Shown: positions 18,723 through 27,771 of the stretch, in pieces
How positions within the stretch are numbered: the stretch's first letter is position 1
How the letters are laid out: the number at the start of each line of letters is the position of its first letter
From: Pectobacterium punjabense
Lineage (GTDB): Bacteria > Pseudomonadota > Gammaproteobacteria > Enterobacterales > Enterobacteriaceae
Direction of reading: 5' to 3'
Assembly: GCF_012427845.1 (NCBI RefSeq)
Contig: NZ_CP038498.1
Location: forward strand, 558,001-622,000
DNA: 64,000 nt
Translations under genes and position numbers: made by a program
The notes under the pieces: generated by a model
Databases searched by the model: none
Seen by the model: the letters and a program-made list of their open reading frames with translations, nothing else
Told to the model about the DNA's origin: nothing

Positions 18723-19187
18723 TCAGCTATCCAGCCACCAATTTAGAAGCGTCTCGTCTTCATCGTCGTCAATGTTCTTATAAATATTTGAAAAGTACCA
18801 TTCGATGCCTGTTTTTTCGCGAAAGGCGTCGAAAACATCGGCAATCTTATCCATCCCATTCCTTGCAGGAACGGCCAATGTCAAATTTCCCTCAAATATA
18901 CCGTCTAAGGTTCCATTCAGTTGGTTTAGCACCTCATTTTCTAAACGGGTGATATCTTCAGGGGGAAGTTCATCGGCATAAATATGAATGCAAAAATTAC
19001 CGCCTCTTCTCAGTACTTCTGGATGTGCGTGCTTGTCTTTAATTCGGAAGGTATCTCCGCGTGCCAAATTTAGTGCCAGGCCAGGAGAAGACAACAGTTC
19101 GTAAGTATTTTTCTCGATTTCTCGGACGGGGAGTTCTTCAAACACCGGACCATCATCATTATTTGCTACATAAATATGAACTAACAT
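18723..19187 (-). CDS. DUF4265-like small protein
   Basis: 154 residues, acidic, soluble. The N-terminal half (GPVFEELPVREIEKNTYELLSSPGLALNLARGDTFRI, in two stretches, then RRGGNFCIHIYA) has the pattern of DUF4265 proteins, which often occur beside polymorphic toxin and contact-dependent inhibition systems. The C-terminus (IEWYFSNIYKNIDDDEDETLLNWWLDS region) is highly acidic. Function unknown; immunity is a guess from context. Confidence 0.65.
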   Translation of the reverse strand: MLVHIYVANNDDGPVFEELPVREIEKNTYELLSSPGLALNLARGDTFRIKDKHAHPEVLRRGGNFCIHIYADELPPEDITRLENEVLNQLNGTLDGIFEGNLTLAVPARNGMDKIADVFDAFREKTGIEWYFSNIYKNIDDDEDETLLNWWLDS

Positions 19188-19301
19188 AGGTGGGTATTAC
19201 CAATATTTGAGTGCGTAGCGTAAAATTATGCCCCGATGTTAGCCTAAAAATACACTTTCGTATCTTGTTTTCCATAAGGCTGTTGTTTGTACGGCGAATC
19301 G

Positions 19302-19691
19302 TTACGATGATCGAGAGAACTTTGTTGGTGTATCGATAAATATCTGCCGAAGCGAGGCGTCAATGTCGTCAATGGTTCCCAACTTAGGTGTGAGTCCTAT
19401 CTCAACCGTTTTTATCGTTTTGCACCAGTTTGTCGCGCTTGAGCACGTAAAAATGATTTTGTCTGTCGTGACTAAAACATCATCAATTCCGCCATACCCA
19501 GCCATGCCCGGATTACCGATCTCAACATAATAAGTATCTTGACCCAGCTCTTTATCCTGCTCGTCAGGCTCCTCCGCCCGCTGCAAAATCAGAAAATGCT
19601 GTGGATTATCGGCATTGTCGGCAAACCCAACCGTTAAAACCGCCTCTTCAGCCGACGCATCATAGTAGGCTGCCGAAAATTTAACGCTCAT
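19302..19691 (-). CDS. Imm10-like immunity family protein
   Basis: 129 residues. Segments such as LTVGFAD, HFLILQRAEEPDEQDKELG, DTYYVEI and YGGIDDV follow the pattern I associate with the Imm10 family of polymorphic-toxin immunity proteins (Q-R-x5-D-x-Q-D-x2-L-G-x-D-x-Y-Y-x-E). No signal peptide. No partner nuclease or toxin is present in the window, so it would be an orphan. Family assignment from memory. Confidence 0.62.
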   Translation of the reverse strand: MSVKFSAAYYDASAEEAVLTVGFADNADNPQHFLILQRAEEPDEQDKELGQDTYYVEIGNPGMAGYGGIDDVLVTTDKIIFTCSSATNWCKTIKTVEIGLTPKLGTIDDIDASLRQIFIDTPTKFSRSS

Positions 19692-19860
19692 GACTTTCTC
19701 CAGGACTGATCTATCTATAACAGCGGCAGCAGGAACTTATCACGCAGGACGGTATGTTTACAGTCGCTGACGTGATGAAAACCTCTTTTTGCAAAATCTG
19801 TGGCAATATCGGATTCAGAACGGAACATGTTTGATAGAAAAAGGGTGAATAAGGTTGCTC

Positions 19861-20535
19861 ATGACAGAGACTACAATGTTGCTCGATATGCCAATCGTGA
19901 CGTCGACGCTTGACGATCTCAGAAAACAATTTCAGGTATTTGATACGACCCATTCATATTCTGATTACCTGGCGTGTTGTGATTTGGTCGATGAATGGAA
20001 ATTTTCTGACGGCGATTATTTTGGACATTTACCGTACAGCGATGAGCGTATGGGATTTTCGTCACCCCGACTGATGAAAAGGAAATATGCCAATGTAGAT
20101 GAAGCGCGTTGGCTGGGGAAATATTGCGCCGGTTTCTCTGGTGGCCGTCATGCTATTACCGTTTCTCCTGGGCAGAAGGGCATTCACGCCATTCAGGCAA
20201 CCCAATATAACCGCACGGGCGATGTTTTAGAGATTGCTACTCTCGGTTTTAAGGGAATAGATCGTCCAGAACGTGTTGAATCAAAATTGCTTGGCTCGGG
20301 GAGAATGTTGCAAGTAGAAGATCGCGCGGTGGTTTATGTGGGCGTTGGTATTCGAGAGGCTTTTTCCGTATTTCTTTACCAGTATTCCTCTGCTGGTCAG
20401 GTGCTGTCTGGCCGAGCGTTTTCCAAAGGGTGGCCCAGTGAAGATGAATGGTTCTATCACTACGATAATGACGGGCAACTTGCTGAGATAACGTCAGGTA
20501 ATACATCCGTTTGGCACAAGAAATCAGTCAGTTAA
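19861..20535 (+). CDS. Uncharacterised protein
   Basis: 224 residues from the ATG at 19861, which has AAGG six bases upstream; an upstream in-frame TTG is less likely. Soluble, no signal peptide, no recognised motif. Repeated beta-like stretches (VYVGVGIREAFSVFLYQYSS, EWFYHYDNDGQLAEITS) suggest a mainly beta fold. It is the only plus-strand gene in the row of small genes. Function unknown. Confidence 0.6.
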   Translation: MTETTMLLDMPIVTSTLDDLRKQFQVFDTTHSYSDYLACCDLVDEWKFSDGDYFGHLPYSDERMGFSSPRLMKRKYANVDEARWLGKYCAGFSGGRHAITVSPGQKGIHAIQATQYNRTGDVLEIATLGFKGIDRPERVESKLLGSGRMLQVEDRAVVYVGVGIREAFSVFLYQYSSAGQVLSGRAFSKGWPSEDEWFYHYDNDGQLAEITSGNTSVWHKKSVS

Positions 20536-20596
20536 ACGGTCTGCCGCTATCGATCATTGATACGAGGAATATCTGGGTACGATGAACAGACGTCGT

Positions 20597-20926
20597 TCAC
20601 TGACCGTTCTTCAGCCGAAAGGCCTCGTTCAATTCGACTTCACTTTCTGCATCCCCATCTTCAAAGCACTTAAAGGCGCTATCGCTGAGTGTATTTAGCA
20701 CCAGCGCATACAAGTTCGCCGATTTTACATTGACCTGAAGCCACAGCGAATTTTCATTCCCATAGATCAAACGGGCGTCATAGGGCGTATTATTGTTTAG
20801 GGTACGGTCTTTCAGATAGATATCGCCATGTTCGGCATGAACACAGGCGTCATTGTTCTTAATCGCATTCATAACACGTTGGGTAATCGAGGTGTCATCA
20901 AAGACGAGTTTGTACTCATAGCTCAT
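20597..20926 (-). CDS. Uncharacterised small acidic protein
   Basis: 109 residues, soluble, acidic near the C-terminus (FEDGDAESEVELNEAF). No recognised domain. It lies 61 bp from the plus-strand neighbour, tail to tail, and 48 bp below the next minus-strand gene, so the two may be co-transcribed. Size, charge and neighbourhood fit an immunity protein, but nothing more specific supports it. Confidence 0.55.
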   Translation of the reverse strand: MSYEYKLVFDDTSITQRVMNAIKNNDACVHAEHGDIYLKDRTLNNNTPYDARLIYGNENSLWLQVNVKSANLYALVLNTLSDSAFKCFEDGDAESEVELNEAFRLKNGQ

Positions 20927-20974
20927 ATTGTTGGGGGCTTATTTATGCTGAACGCTGTTCAACGTCATTAATCA

Positions 20975-21394
20975 TTATTTCGATCGCCATATTAGAGGCA
21001 AGTCGATATTGTTTTTGGATAGAATAAAGGCGATCTTTCCTGCAAGCTCAGCCGGAAGCGTCGTCGGTGCGCCATACATATCAACTATTCCGACCTCAAC
21101 GGCACTATCAACAAGAAAGGAGAATGCTTCACTATCTTGCGGTGCAATTGATAGGACGAGATCTTGCGGTATCTCATCTCCGCGACCATTTAACGGCAGC
21201 ATTGCCCCTTTTCTTTCCCACTCAATCAGGCTGCCACTTTCAGGATAGTCGTTAAGATGAGCTATCAGCGCCGCGATCGAGGGATGGCGAATCAATTTTG
21301 CGTCGCAGTAAGCCTGTAAACAGGCAGAGGCATAGCGTTGTAAATCCCTTGGGGAAAGCTCGGCTATTTCACTCAATGTCACTGAGACCTTCAT
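20975..21394 (-). CDS. Uncharacterised small protein
   Basis: 139 residues, soluble. An N-terminal helical segment (SPRDLQRYASACLQAYCDAK) is followed by mixed alpha/beta sequence; no catalytic motif is apparent. Probably shares a transcript with the 109-residue gene downstream. Function unknown; part of the row of possible immunity genes. Confidence 0.55.
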   Translation of the reverse strand: MKVSVTLSEIAELSPRDLQRYASACLQAYCDAKLIRHPSIAALIAHLNDYPESGSLIEWERKGAMLPLNGRGDEIPQDLVLSIAPQDSEAFSFLVDSAVEVGIVDMYGAPTTLPAELAGKIAFILSKNNIDLPLIWRSK

Positions 21395-21566
21395 GTTGTT
21401 GTTTCCACAAAATTAAAATTTGCGAATGTTGGATATTCATCCAACAAGTTCATCGCTGCGGATGAAATCGTCGAGTGGCTTATTCTTTTTTCCTATAGCA
21501 ATAGCATTCGATTAATCCAATCACGACAAACTCATCATTATGTGTTTTATCATTTGAGCCGTACTC

Positions 21567-22082
21567 TCATCGGAATGTTGCCACTGTGTTCCACTGAATC
21601 ATATTCTCAGCGAAAGTCCTGTCTGCTTGCAGGGCGCTAAGCTCTCCCGCATACAGTGGATCGCTTTTTATTGTTCTCTCGTCATCATCACTCAAGATTG
21701 CCGCTTTTCCTTCCTTCTCGTTGAGTAAAAAGCGCTGAGCCGCCAGGTAGCCATGAGCATCAATAAGAGAAGACTCTGCTGCCTCTAAGCTCGCTTTACC
21801 TTCAGAGAAAAACATCAGGAAGTCTGAAAATGCGTAGAGATACAGATTTTTTAAAATCTCTTCGTTATTAGCATCTTGTTCATCCACCATGGCTGCATCT
21901 ATCGCCTCAAGAGCCCGAACGACATTGAGGTATTGCGTCTCTGATGCAAGATAGTTCCAAAGATCGTCCGTAAGTGAGGTAACCTCCTGCGGTAACTTAA
22001 TACTCATCGAGTGAAGTACATCACTGAACCGATCAAACGCTTTTAATAGCACGAAGAAAGCGATTTTTTCTGGGTTACCCAT
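21567..22082 (-). CDS. Uncharacterised helical protein
   Basis: 171 residues, acidic and predicted almost wholly helical (LLKAFDRFSDVLHSM, LASETQYLNVVRALEAIDAA, ENMIQWNTVATF). No signal peptide or recognised motif. It is the outermost member of the row, about 200 bp from rhaT. Function unknown. Confidence 0.55.
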   Translation of the reverse strand: MGNPEKIAFFVLLKAFDRFSDVLHSMSIKLPQEVTSLTDDLWNYLASETQYLNVVRALEAIDAAMVDEQDANNEEILKNLYLYAFSDFLMFFSEGKASLEAAESSLIDAHGYLAAQRFLLNEKEGKAAILSDDDERTIKSDPLYAGELSALQADRTFAENMIQWNTVATFR

Positions 22083-22279
22083 TACTCATCCTTCTGATGT
22101 TGGGTGTTTAATCGATGAGGCAGAATTCACATCATGATGAATAATGACGTTTTCAGAGAGGCAGCATATAGGGCGGGATGCGGTAATATCAATGCGTTAA
22201 CGCACTTTTCGTCTGTGTTGATGTTATTGCCATCGCGTTCGACAATAGTCTGGTGGCACCGAACGCGATGATGAAACGG

Positions 22280-23314
22280 TTACACGGCCATGCCTAACCC
22301 AACAATATTCGCCGCCAGAATTATCACCACGCAGCCCAGAACCAGCATACGTACGGGCTTCTGACCCACGGCTTTCCACTCCTTAAATAGCAAGCCGACG
22401 ATGCCGCCACACAGCACGTAGAAACTCATGTGCAGCATCCAACTGATATAGGTGTAATCAGCTGGAATATTGGCGTGGCCCCAGGCATAGAAGAAGAATT
22501 GCAAATACCACATGACGCCGCCCAGAATGGCGAAGAGCGCATTGGCAATCAGTAAAGGTTTAGCCTGCGCCAGGTCGGCTTTTAGTGAGATTCCCTTACA
22601 CGTCGCTAAACGAATGAAACAGAACCCCAGATTGACGACGGCTCCGCCCCCCATGATCACCACATAGCTGGGGAGCGCGATATACAGCGCGTTGATCCCC
22701 AACTCTTGTGCTGCGGTATGCATCGGCTTGGCGGCATCCATCGCAAAGGACATGCCAGCGGAGAAGATCCCGCACAGGACAGCCAGAATCAGCCCTTTTT
22801 TCAGGTTGAATTCTTCGGCGCGAATACCGAGTGCACGTTCTTTCAACAAGCCCGCGTAGCTGACAATCGCGACGCCGATGACCGCGACCAGCACGCCCAG
22901 CAGCGTCATTTGGCCACCTGCTGAACCAAACAGAATCGAGAATTTACCTTGTAGGACGGGCGTCATCAGCGTGCCAATAATCAACGTCACGCCAATAGCG
23001 ATACCGATGCCCATCGACATGCCAAGATAGCGCATCGTCAGCCCGTAGTTGATATTGCCGATCCCCCACATAGCACCGAAGAGGAAGATCGGCAGCAGGG
23101 TGGCGATATCGAACGAACCGTAATAACGCCAAAAATCAGGCAGTAGCCACCAACTGATACTCCAGGGCAGGATAATCCACGAGAAAAATCCGCCGAGTGA
23201 CCACATCGTTTCCCACGACCAATTTTTGACCTGCTTAAACGGTGCGTAGAAGCAGGCTGCGCTGGCCGCGCCGATGAAGTGCCAGAAAATACCAAGAAGA
23301 ATAGGATTGCTCAT
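22280..23314 (-). CDS. rhaT: L-rhamnose-proton symporter
   Basis: 344-residue permease with ten predicted membrane segments that imports L-rhamnose with H+. The N-terminus ([22 protein letters not shown]) and segments such as [20 protein letters not shown] and [18 protein letters not shown] match E. coli RhaT. AAGGGG precedes the ATG. In E. coli rhaT adjoins rhaR; here it is 11 kb away, on the opposite strand. It should still be under RhaS/CRP control; I could not locate the sites in 23315-23641. Confidence 0.96.
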   Translation of the reverse strand: MSNPILLGIFWHFIGAASAACFYAPFKQVKNWSWETMWSLGGFFSWIILPWSISWWLLPDFWRYYGSFDIATLLPIFLFGAMWGIGNINYGLTMRYLGMSMGIGIAIGVTLIIGTLMTPVLQGKFSILFGSAGGQMTLLGVLVAVIGVAIVSYAGLLKERALGIRAEEFNLKKGLILAVLCGIFSAGMSFAMDAAKPMHTAAQELGINALYIALPSYVVIMGGGAVVNLGFCFIRLATCKGISLKADLAQAKPLLIANALFAILGGVMWYLQFFFYAWGHANIPADYTYISWMLHMSFYVLCGGIVGLLFKEWKAVGQKPVRMLVLGCVVIILAANIVGLGMAV

Positions 23315-23641
23315 GCGTAACCCCTTGTTTTTACTTTGTAGTAAGCCTGTAGTCGGCTTTGTATGTAGAGTACGGTGTATGATTGTTGCCAGACCGGCTG
23401 GCGTTAAACAGTGTAGAAAGGTGAAAAAATGCGCACCTTCAGATGCGTGCCATCAGGGGGAAAAGAGCGGCATCGGTTTGAAGGTGGATGCAGGCAGGAT
23501 CACAAAACGTGGAAATCATCGTTGAAGGCGTGATAGGGCAGAACATTCCTCAAATGGCGTATTCGGTTCAAGAATTGATTACCACCGCAGCAGAATTTTT
23601 CGCTATTATTTCCCTCTTTTTTCACCTGCATATAGTGAGTT
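23315..23641. other. Divergent intergenic region rhaT / yqhA
   Basis: About 327 bp without a credible gene. It carries the promoters for rhaT (minus) and yqhA (plus). I see no clear CRP dyad here, unlike the rhaB-rhaS region. Confidence 0.6.
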
Positions 23642-24148
23642 ATGGAACGTTTTATTGAGAATCTGATGTACTCATCGCGCTGGTTGCTTGCCCCTGTTTA
23701 TCTTGGGCTATCGTTGGGGCTGCTGGCGTTGGCGATCAAGTTTTTCCAGGAGGTGTTCCACGTCCTGCCCAATATCTTAGATATTGCGGAAGCGGATCTG
23801 GTATTGGTTCTGCTGTCGCTGATCGACATGACGCTGGTCGGCGGATTGCTGGTGATGGTGATGTTGTCCGGTTACGAAAATTTTGTGTCGGCATTGGATA
23901 TCACTGAAGGCCGAGAAAAGCTGAGCTGGCTGGGGAAAATGGACTCTGGCTCGCTGAAAAACAAAGTGGCTGCCTCGATTGTCGCTATCTCGTCTATCCA
24001 TCTGCTGCGCGTGTTCATGGACGCGCGTAATATCCCAGACAACAAGCTGATGTGGTATGTGATTATCCATTTGACGTTTGTGCTGTCTGCGCTCGTCATG
24101 GGGTATCTGGATCGCATGTCGCGTTACGAAAAAAGCAAAACGGCATAA
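23642..24148 (+). CDS. yqhA: UPF0114 inner-membrane protein
   Basis: 168 residues, four predicted membrane segments. The [20 protein letters not shown] start and [24 protein letters not shown] and [16 protein letters not shown] are typical of the YqhA family. Molecular function unknown. Monocistronic, with an ordinary ATG start. Confidence 0.92.
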   Translation: MERFIENLMYSSRWLLAPVYLGLSLGLLALAIKFFQEVFHVLPNILDIAEADLVLVLLSLIDMTLVGGLLVMVMLSGYENFVSALDITEGREKLSWLGKMDSGSLKNKVAASIVAISSIHLLRVFMDARNIPDNKLMWYVIIHLTFVLSALVMGYLDRMSRYEKSKTA

Positions 24149-24242
24149 TCAACGCCGCACGGTTTGCGTAGCCAGAAGAAAGAACAGATCCTATTGTTAA
24201 CGAAGTGATTTTATCAACGCGCTTTGTCTAATGGAGGATATT

Positions 24243-25280
24243 ATGCCGCAAACCGATCGCATTAACCGTCGTGTGGTTCTGGCTCAACGCCCGCACGGCG
24301 CGCCGACACCAGAGAATTTTCGTCTGGAACAGCAGGCTGTCCCGTCAGTAGAAACGGGGCAGGTGTTGTTGCGCACCGTATTTCTTTCCCTCGACCCTTA
24401 CATGCGTGGCCGCATGAGCGACGCGCCCTCTTATGCTAAACCCGTCGAACTGAATGACGTGATGGTCGGTGGAACCATCAGTCGCGTGGCTGAGTCAAAA
24501 CACCCAGATTATCAGGCGGGCGACTGGGTACTGTCCTACAGTGGTTGGCAGGATTATGTGCTTTCCGATGGTAAAGGATTAACCAATCTGGGGCAGTCAC
24601 CCACCAATCCTTCCTATGCGCTGGGTGTGCTCGGTATGCCGGGCTTTACGGCGTATATGGGGCTGACGGATATCGGTCAGCCGAAAGCGGGCGAAACGCT
24701 GGTGGTTGCCGCTGCGACCGGGCCGGTCGGCGCGACGGTCGGTCAGATCGGGAAACTGAAAGGCTGCCGGGTCGTTGGCATAGCGGGAGGCGCGGAGAAG
24801 TGTCGCTACGCGGTTGAGGTGTTGGGATTTGATGTGTGTCTCGACCACCGAGCGGATGATTTTGCCGAACAGCTGAAACAGGCTTGCCCACAGGGTATCG
24901 ATATCTACTTTGAAAATGTCGGCGGGAAAGTTTTTGACGCGGTGCTACCGCTGCTGAACACCTCGGCGCGTATTCCGGTATGCGGATTAGTCTCTGGCTA
25001 CAATGCCACAGGGCTGCCTGATGGGCCCGATCGCCTAGCGCTGCTGGCAGGGACTATCTTGAAAAAACGCATTCGCATGCAGGGCTTCATTATCTTTGAT
25101 GATTATGGACATCGCTTTGACGAATTCTGGAAAGCGGTGTCGCCGTGGGTCGCGCAAGGCAAGATCAAATATCGGGAAGAAATTGTCGATGGTCTGGAAA
25201 ACGCCCCAGAGGCCTTTATCGGCCTGCTACACGGCCGCAACTTTGGCAAGTTAGTGGTCAGAGTCGGGCCGGATGCGTAG
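24243..25280 (+). CDS. curA: NADPH-dependent curcumin/alkenal reductase-type oxidoreductase
   Basis: 345-residue zinc-independent medium-chain dehydrogenase/reductase of the CurA (YncB) / leukotriene B4 12-hydroxydehydrogenase family, which reduces alpha,beta-unsaturated ketones and aldehydes with NADPH. Substrate-side block SLDPYMRGRMSD, nucleotide-binding AAATGPVGATVGQIGK, and ENVGGKVFDAVLPLLN are present. The ATG at 24243 has GGAGG five bases upstream; an in-frame ATG twelve bases earlier overlaps that SD. Confidence 0.92.
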   Translation: MPQTDRINRRVVLAQRPHGAPTPENFRLEQQAVPSVETGQVLLRTVFLSLDPYMRGRMSDAPSYAKPVELNDVMVGGTISRVAESKHPDYQAGDWVLSYSGWQDYVLSDGKGLTNLGQSPTNPSYALGVLGMPGFTAYMGLTDIGQPKAGETLVVAAATGPVGATVGQIGKLKGCRVVGIAGGAEKCRYAVEVLGFDVCLDHRADDFAEQLKQACPQGIDIYFENVGGKVFDAVLPLLNTSARIPVCGLVSGYNATGLPDGPDRLALLAGTILKKRIRMQGFIIFDDYGHRFDEFWKAVSPWVAQGKIKYREEIVDGLENAPEAFIGLLHGRNFGKLVVRVGPDA

Positions 25281-25367
25281 CGACAAGCGCGAGCTAGCGT
25301 TGACGAAAAACGAGTTGGCGTAAAAATTGCCTGATCCCCTGCGTCATCGTTGCGGGGGAGAAGGCCA

Positions 25368-26192
25368 ATGCATCCTGATTCTGCGTCGTTTCGCGTGCGG
25401 CCGTTGCAGCCGTGGTTTGTCATCAACGCGGCGGAAGATTACCTGAAGAAAAATGTCAGCCAGTCGCCTATTGCCCATTTTTACAGTTTCACGGTCGATC
25501 GTGCCGAATCGATGACGTTGGCTGTGCCGGATGGCAGCGTCGATCTGTTGCTGCACTGCTGTCCTGATGCTCCAAGTGGGCGCGTTTGCGGCAGTACCGC
25601 ATCGGCACAGATTACCCGACTGATGCCGGGAGAGCGCTATTTTGGCGTGCGCTTTATGCCGGGGATCATGCCCGCTTTTCTCGACCTGTCGCCGGGGGAA
25701 CTGGCAGGGCAGGAGATCCCTTTTGATGAGGTTGCACCTGACACGCCACGTTTGCTGAGACGGCTGGTAAACAGCCATGACTTTAACGAACAGGTCAGCT
25801 TGTTTCTGCACTATTTTTCCTACTGGACGAATCGTTCGGCACCGCCGCTATTGCTGCAAATCATCGATCTGATTATGGCCCATGACGGCAAAATCAGAGT
25901 CGATGAACTGGAGCGGAAAACGCTCTATTCCGCCCGCTACATTCACCGTTTATTTCATGATAACTGCGGTATGTCGCCCAAAACGTTCTGCCGCACGATT
26001 CGTTTCCAGCGGGCGCTTGCGTTGCTCAATCAGGGCAATATCGACAACCTAACCACGCTGGCACAGCGCCTGGAATACGCCGATCAATCGCATTTTTTCC
26101 GTGAATTCAAAGCGTTTACCTCCTGTTCGCCGCAGCACTATCTGGCACGGTTACAGGCTGTGCGCTACCAGTACCGTATCCGCCAGTGCTGA
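25368..26192 (+). CDS. AraC-family transcriptional regulator
   Basis: 274 residues from the ATG at 25368 (GGGGGAGAAGG upstream). The N-terminal sensor domain (LAVPDGSVDLLLHC, RYFGVRFMPGIMPAFLD) resembles DUF6597-type AraC regulators. The C-terminal HTH pair (YSARYIHRLFHDNCGMSP and YADQSHFFREFKAFTSCSP) is typical. It sits in front of an aminotransferase-dehydrogenase-permease group on the same strand and is probably its regulator; the inducer is unknown. Confidence 0.88.
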   Translation: MHPDSASFRVRPLQPWFVINAAEDYLKKNVSQSPIAHFYSFTVDRAESMTLAVPDGSVDLLLHCCPDAPSGRVCGSTASAQITRLMPGERYFGVRFMPGIMPAFLDLSPGELAGQEIPFDEVAPDTPRLLRRLVNSHDFNEQVSLFLHYFSYWTNRSAPPLLLQIIDLIMAHDGKIRVDELERKTLYSARYIHRLFHDNCGMSPKTFCRTIRFQRALALLNQGNIDNLTTLAQRLEYADQSHFFREFKAFTSCSPQHYLARLQAVRYQYRIRQC

Positions 26193-26390
26193 ATCCGCCA
26201 TGATGACGCCAGTGCGAAGGCACCTCTCATCCTATGCCGCTTTTTTTGGGGCAATCTGCACCAAAAAGAGGCTATTACTGCACCGTGGTGTGTGCCGATT
26301 TATTCTATTTTCCCCGCTTTACCCCTTGCTATAAACGTTTCACACCGTGCGCTATCGCACATTTCTCTTGTGAACGTTGTGAGGTTTTTT

Positions 26391-27761
26391 ATGGCACAGG
26401 CAAAAGACATCGTACCGGGTTTTTACACCATTGATGACGCGATCGCACTGGATGGCGAGACCACCCGCGCGCTGCAATTAACCCACCTGAACCGCATGCG
26501 CTCTCTGGATGGCCATGCCAAATACTTTGTTCGAGCGGAAGGTAGCACCTTCATTGATGACAAAGGTGAAAAGCATCTGGACATGATTGGTGCGGTCGGA
26601 GTGGTGACGGTCGGCAACAACAATGAATTCGTGTGGTCCTGTTTGCAGAAGTGTTTCGATAACCGTCTCTTCATGATGGGCGCGATTTCCTATCACAATG
26701 TGGCGGCAGCGCTGGCGCACAACATGGCGCTGCTCTCGCCACAGGGAAAACTGACCAAAATGGGTACGGCGACCGGAGGAGCAGAAGCGATTGAGGGAAT
26801 GATCAAACTGGTCAAGCTCGGCACTCGACATAAAGCACACAAGACTCACCTGCTGGCGACGCTGGGCGCGTTTCACGGTAAGACGTCTGGTGCGGTGTCG
26901 CTCGGCGGCAAGGATAAGTGGCGGGCGGGGCAGCAGCCGACATTAGGCAATATCGATCATGTTGCCTACGGCTCGGTCACGGAGCTGGAAAATGCGTTGG
27001 CGACAGGAAAATACAAGGCGTTCGTGGTGGAACCGATCCAAGGCGAAGGCGGGATTATCGTGCCGCCAGCGGGTTACCTGAAAGCCGCACGCGAGCTGTG
27101 CGATCGCTATGACACCCTGCTGGTGCTGGATGAGATTCAGTGTGGGGCGGCACGTACGGGCAAATTCTGGTGCTGCGAACACGATGATGTGGTACCGGAC
27201 TGTATCGTGTTCGCCAAAGGTTTGTCCGGCGGGCTGGTGCCGTTTGGCGGCTATCTCTGTACGGAAAGCTTGTATGAAGCCGCTTATGGCACCATCGAAA
27301 CCTGCTACCACCACACTGCTACCTATCAGGAAAATACCCTGAGTGCGGCGGCCGCACTGGGTTCCTTACAGTTCATCATCGAACACGATCTTTGCGGTAT
27401 GGCGGAGCGTAAAGGCGCGTTAATGATGCAGCGGCTGCGTGAAATTCAGGCTCGCCACCCGCAGGTGATCAAAGAGGTGCGCGGTAAAGGGCTGATGATT
27501 GGTATTGAGTTTGGTCGTTTGCCGGAGGCACTGCAAGCCAGTATGGGCGAATTCTATTCTATGGCGATAGCGGGCCTGCTGGTAGAGAAATGGCGTATTC
27601 AGGTGAATTTCACCATCAATAATCTGGCGGTGTTCCGTTTCCTACCGGCGCTGACGATTAGCGAAGAAGAACTCGACTATGCGTTGAACGCGTTTGAAGC
27701 TGCGCTAATCAGCGTGGTTGAACAGGCTGAGCAGGCCAGTAACTCTGTCATGACGGCGTGA
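26391..27761 (+). CDS. Class III pyridoxal-phosphate aminotransferase
   Basis: 456 residues from the ATG at 26391 (GAGG six bases upstream); the frame is open 99 bp further but without family similarity. The PLP-binding region includes GTATGGAEAIEGMIK, the VLDEIQCGAARTGKFW block with the cofactor Asp, and the Schiff-base lysine in FAKGLSGGLVPFGGY. EPIQGEGGI is present. It belongs to the ornithine/GABA/putrescine aminotransferase branch. Together with the adjacent alcohol dehydrogenase and APC permease it probably removes the terminal amino group from an imported amine or omega-amino acid. Confidence 0.9.
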   Translation: MAQAKDIVPGFYTIDDAIALDGETTRALQLTHLNRMRSLDGHAKYFVRAEGSTFIDDKGEKHLDMIGAVGVVTVGNNNEFVWSCLQKCFDNRLFMMGAISYHNVAAALAHNMALLSPQGKLTKMGTATGGAEAIEGMIKLVKLGTRHKAHKTHLLATLGAFHGKTSGAVSLGGKDKWRAGQQPTLGNIDHVAYGSVTELENALATGKYKAFVVEPIQGEGGIIVPPAGYLKAARELCDRYDTLLVLDEIQCGAARTGKFWCCEHDDVVPDCIVFAKGLSGGLVPFGGYLCTESLYEAAYGTIETCYHHTATYQENTLSAAAALGSLQFIIEHDLCGMAERKGALMMQRLREIQARHPQVIKEVRGKGLMIGIEFGRLPEALQASMGEFYSMAIAGLLVEKWRIQVNFTINNLAVFRFLPALTISEEELDYALNAFEAALISVVEQAEQASNSVMTA

Positions 27762-27771
27762 GGTGGCTACG

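Noticed and set aside
18292-22082. CDI or T6SS locus
   Set aside because: No cdiA/cdiB, Rhs, VgrG or Hcp gene is present in the window; only candidate immunity genes.
23315-23641. RhaS or CRP sites for rhaT
   Set aside because: Expected biologically, but no dyad matching CRP and no recognisable RhaS half-sites could be found by eye.
26292-26390. N-terminal extension of the aminotransferase
   Set aside because: The open frame upstream of 26391 has no family similarity, and the ATG at 26391 has an SD and begins just before the conserved region.
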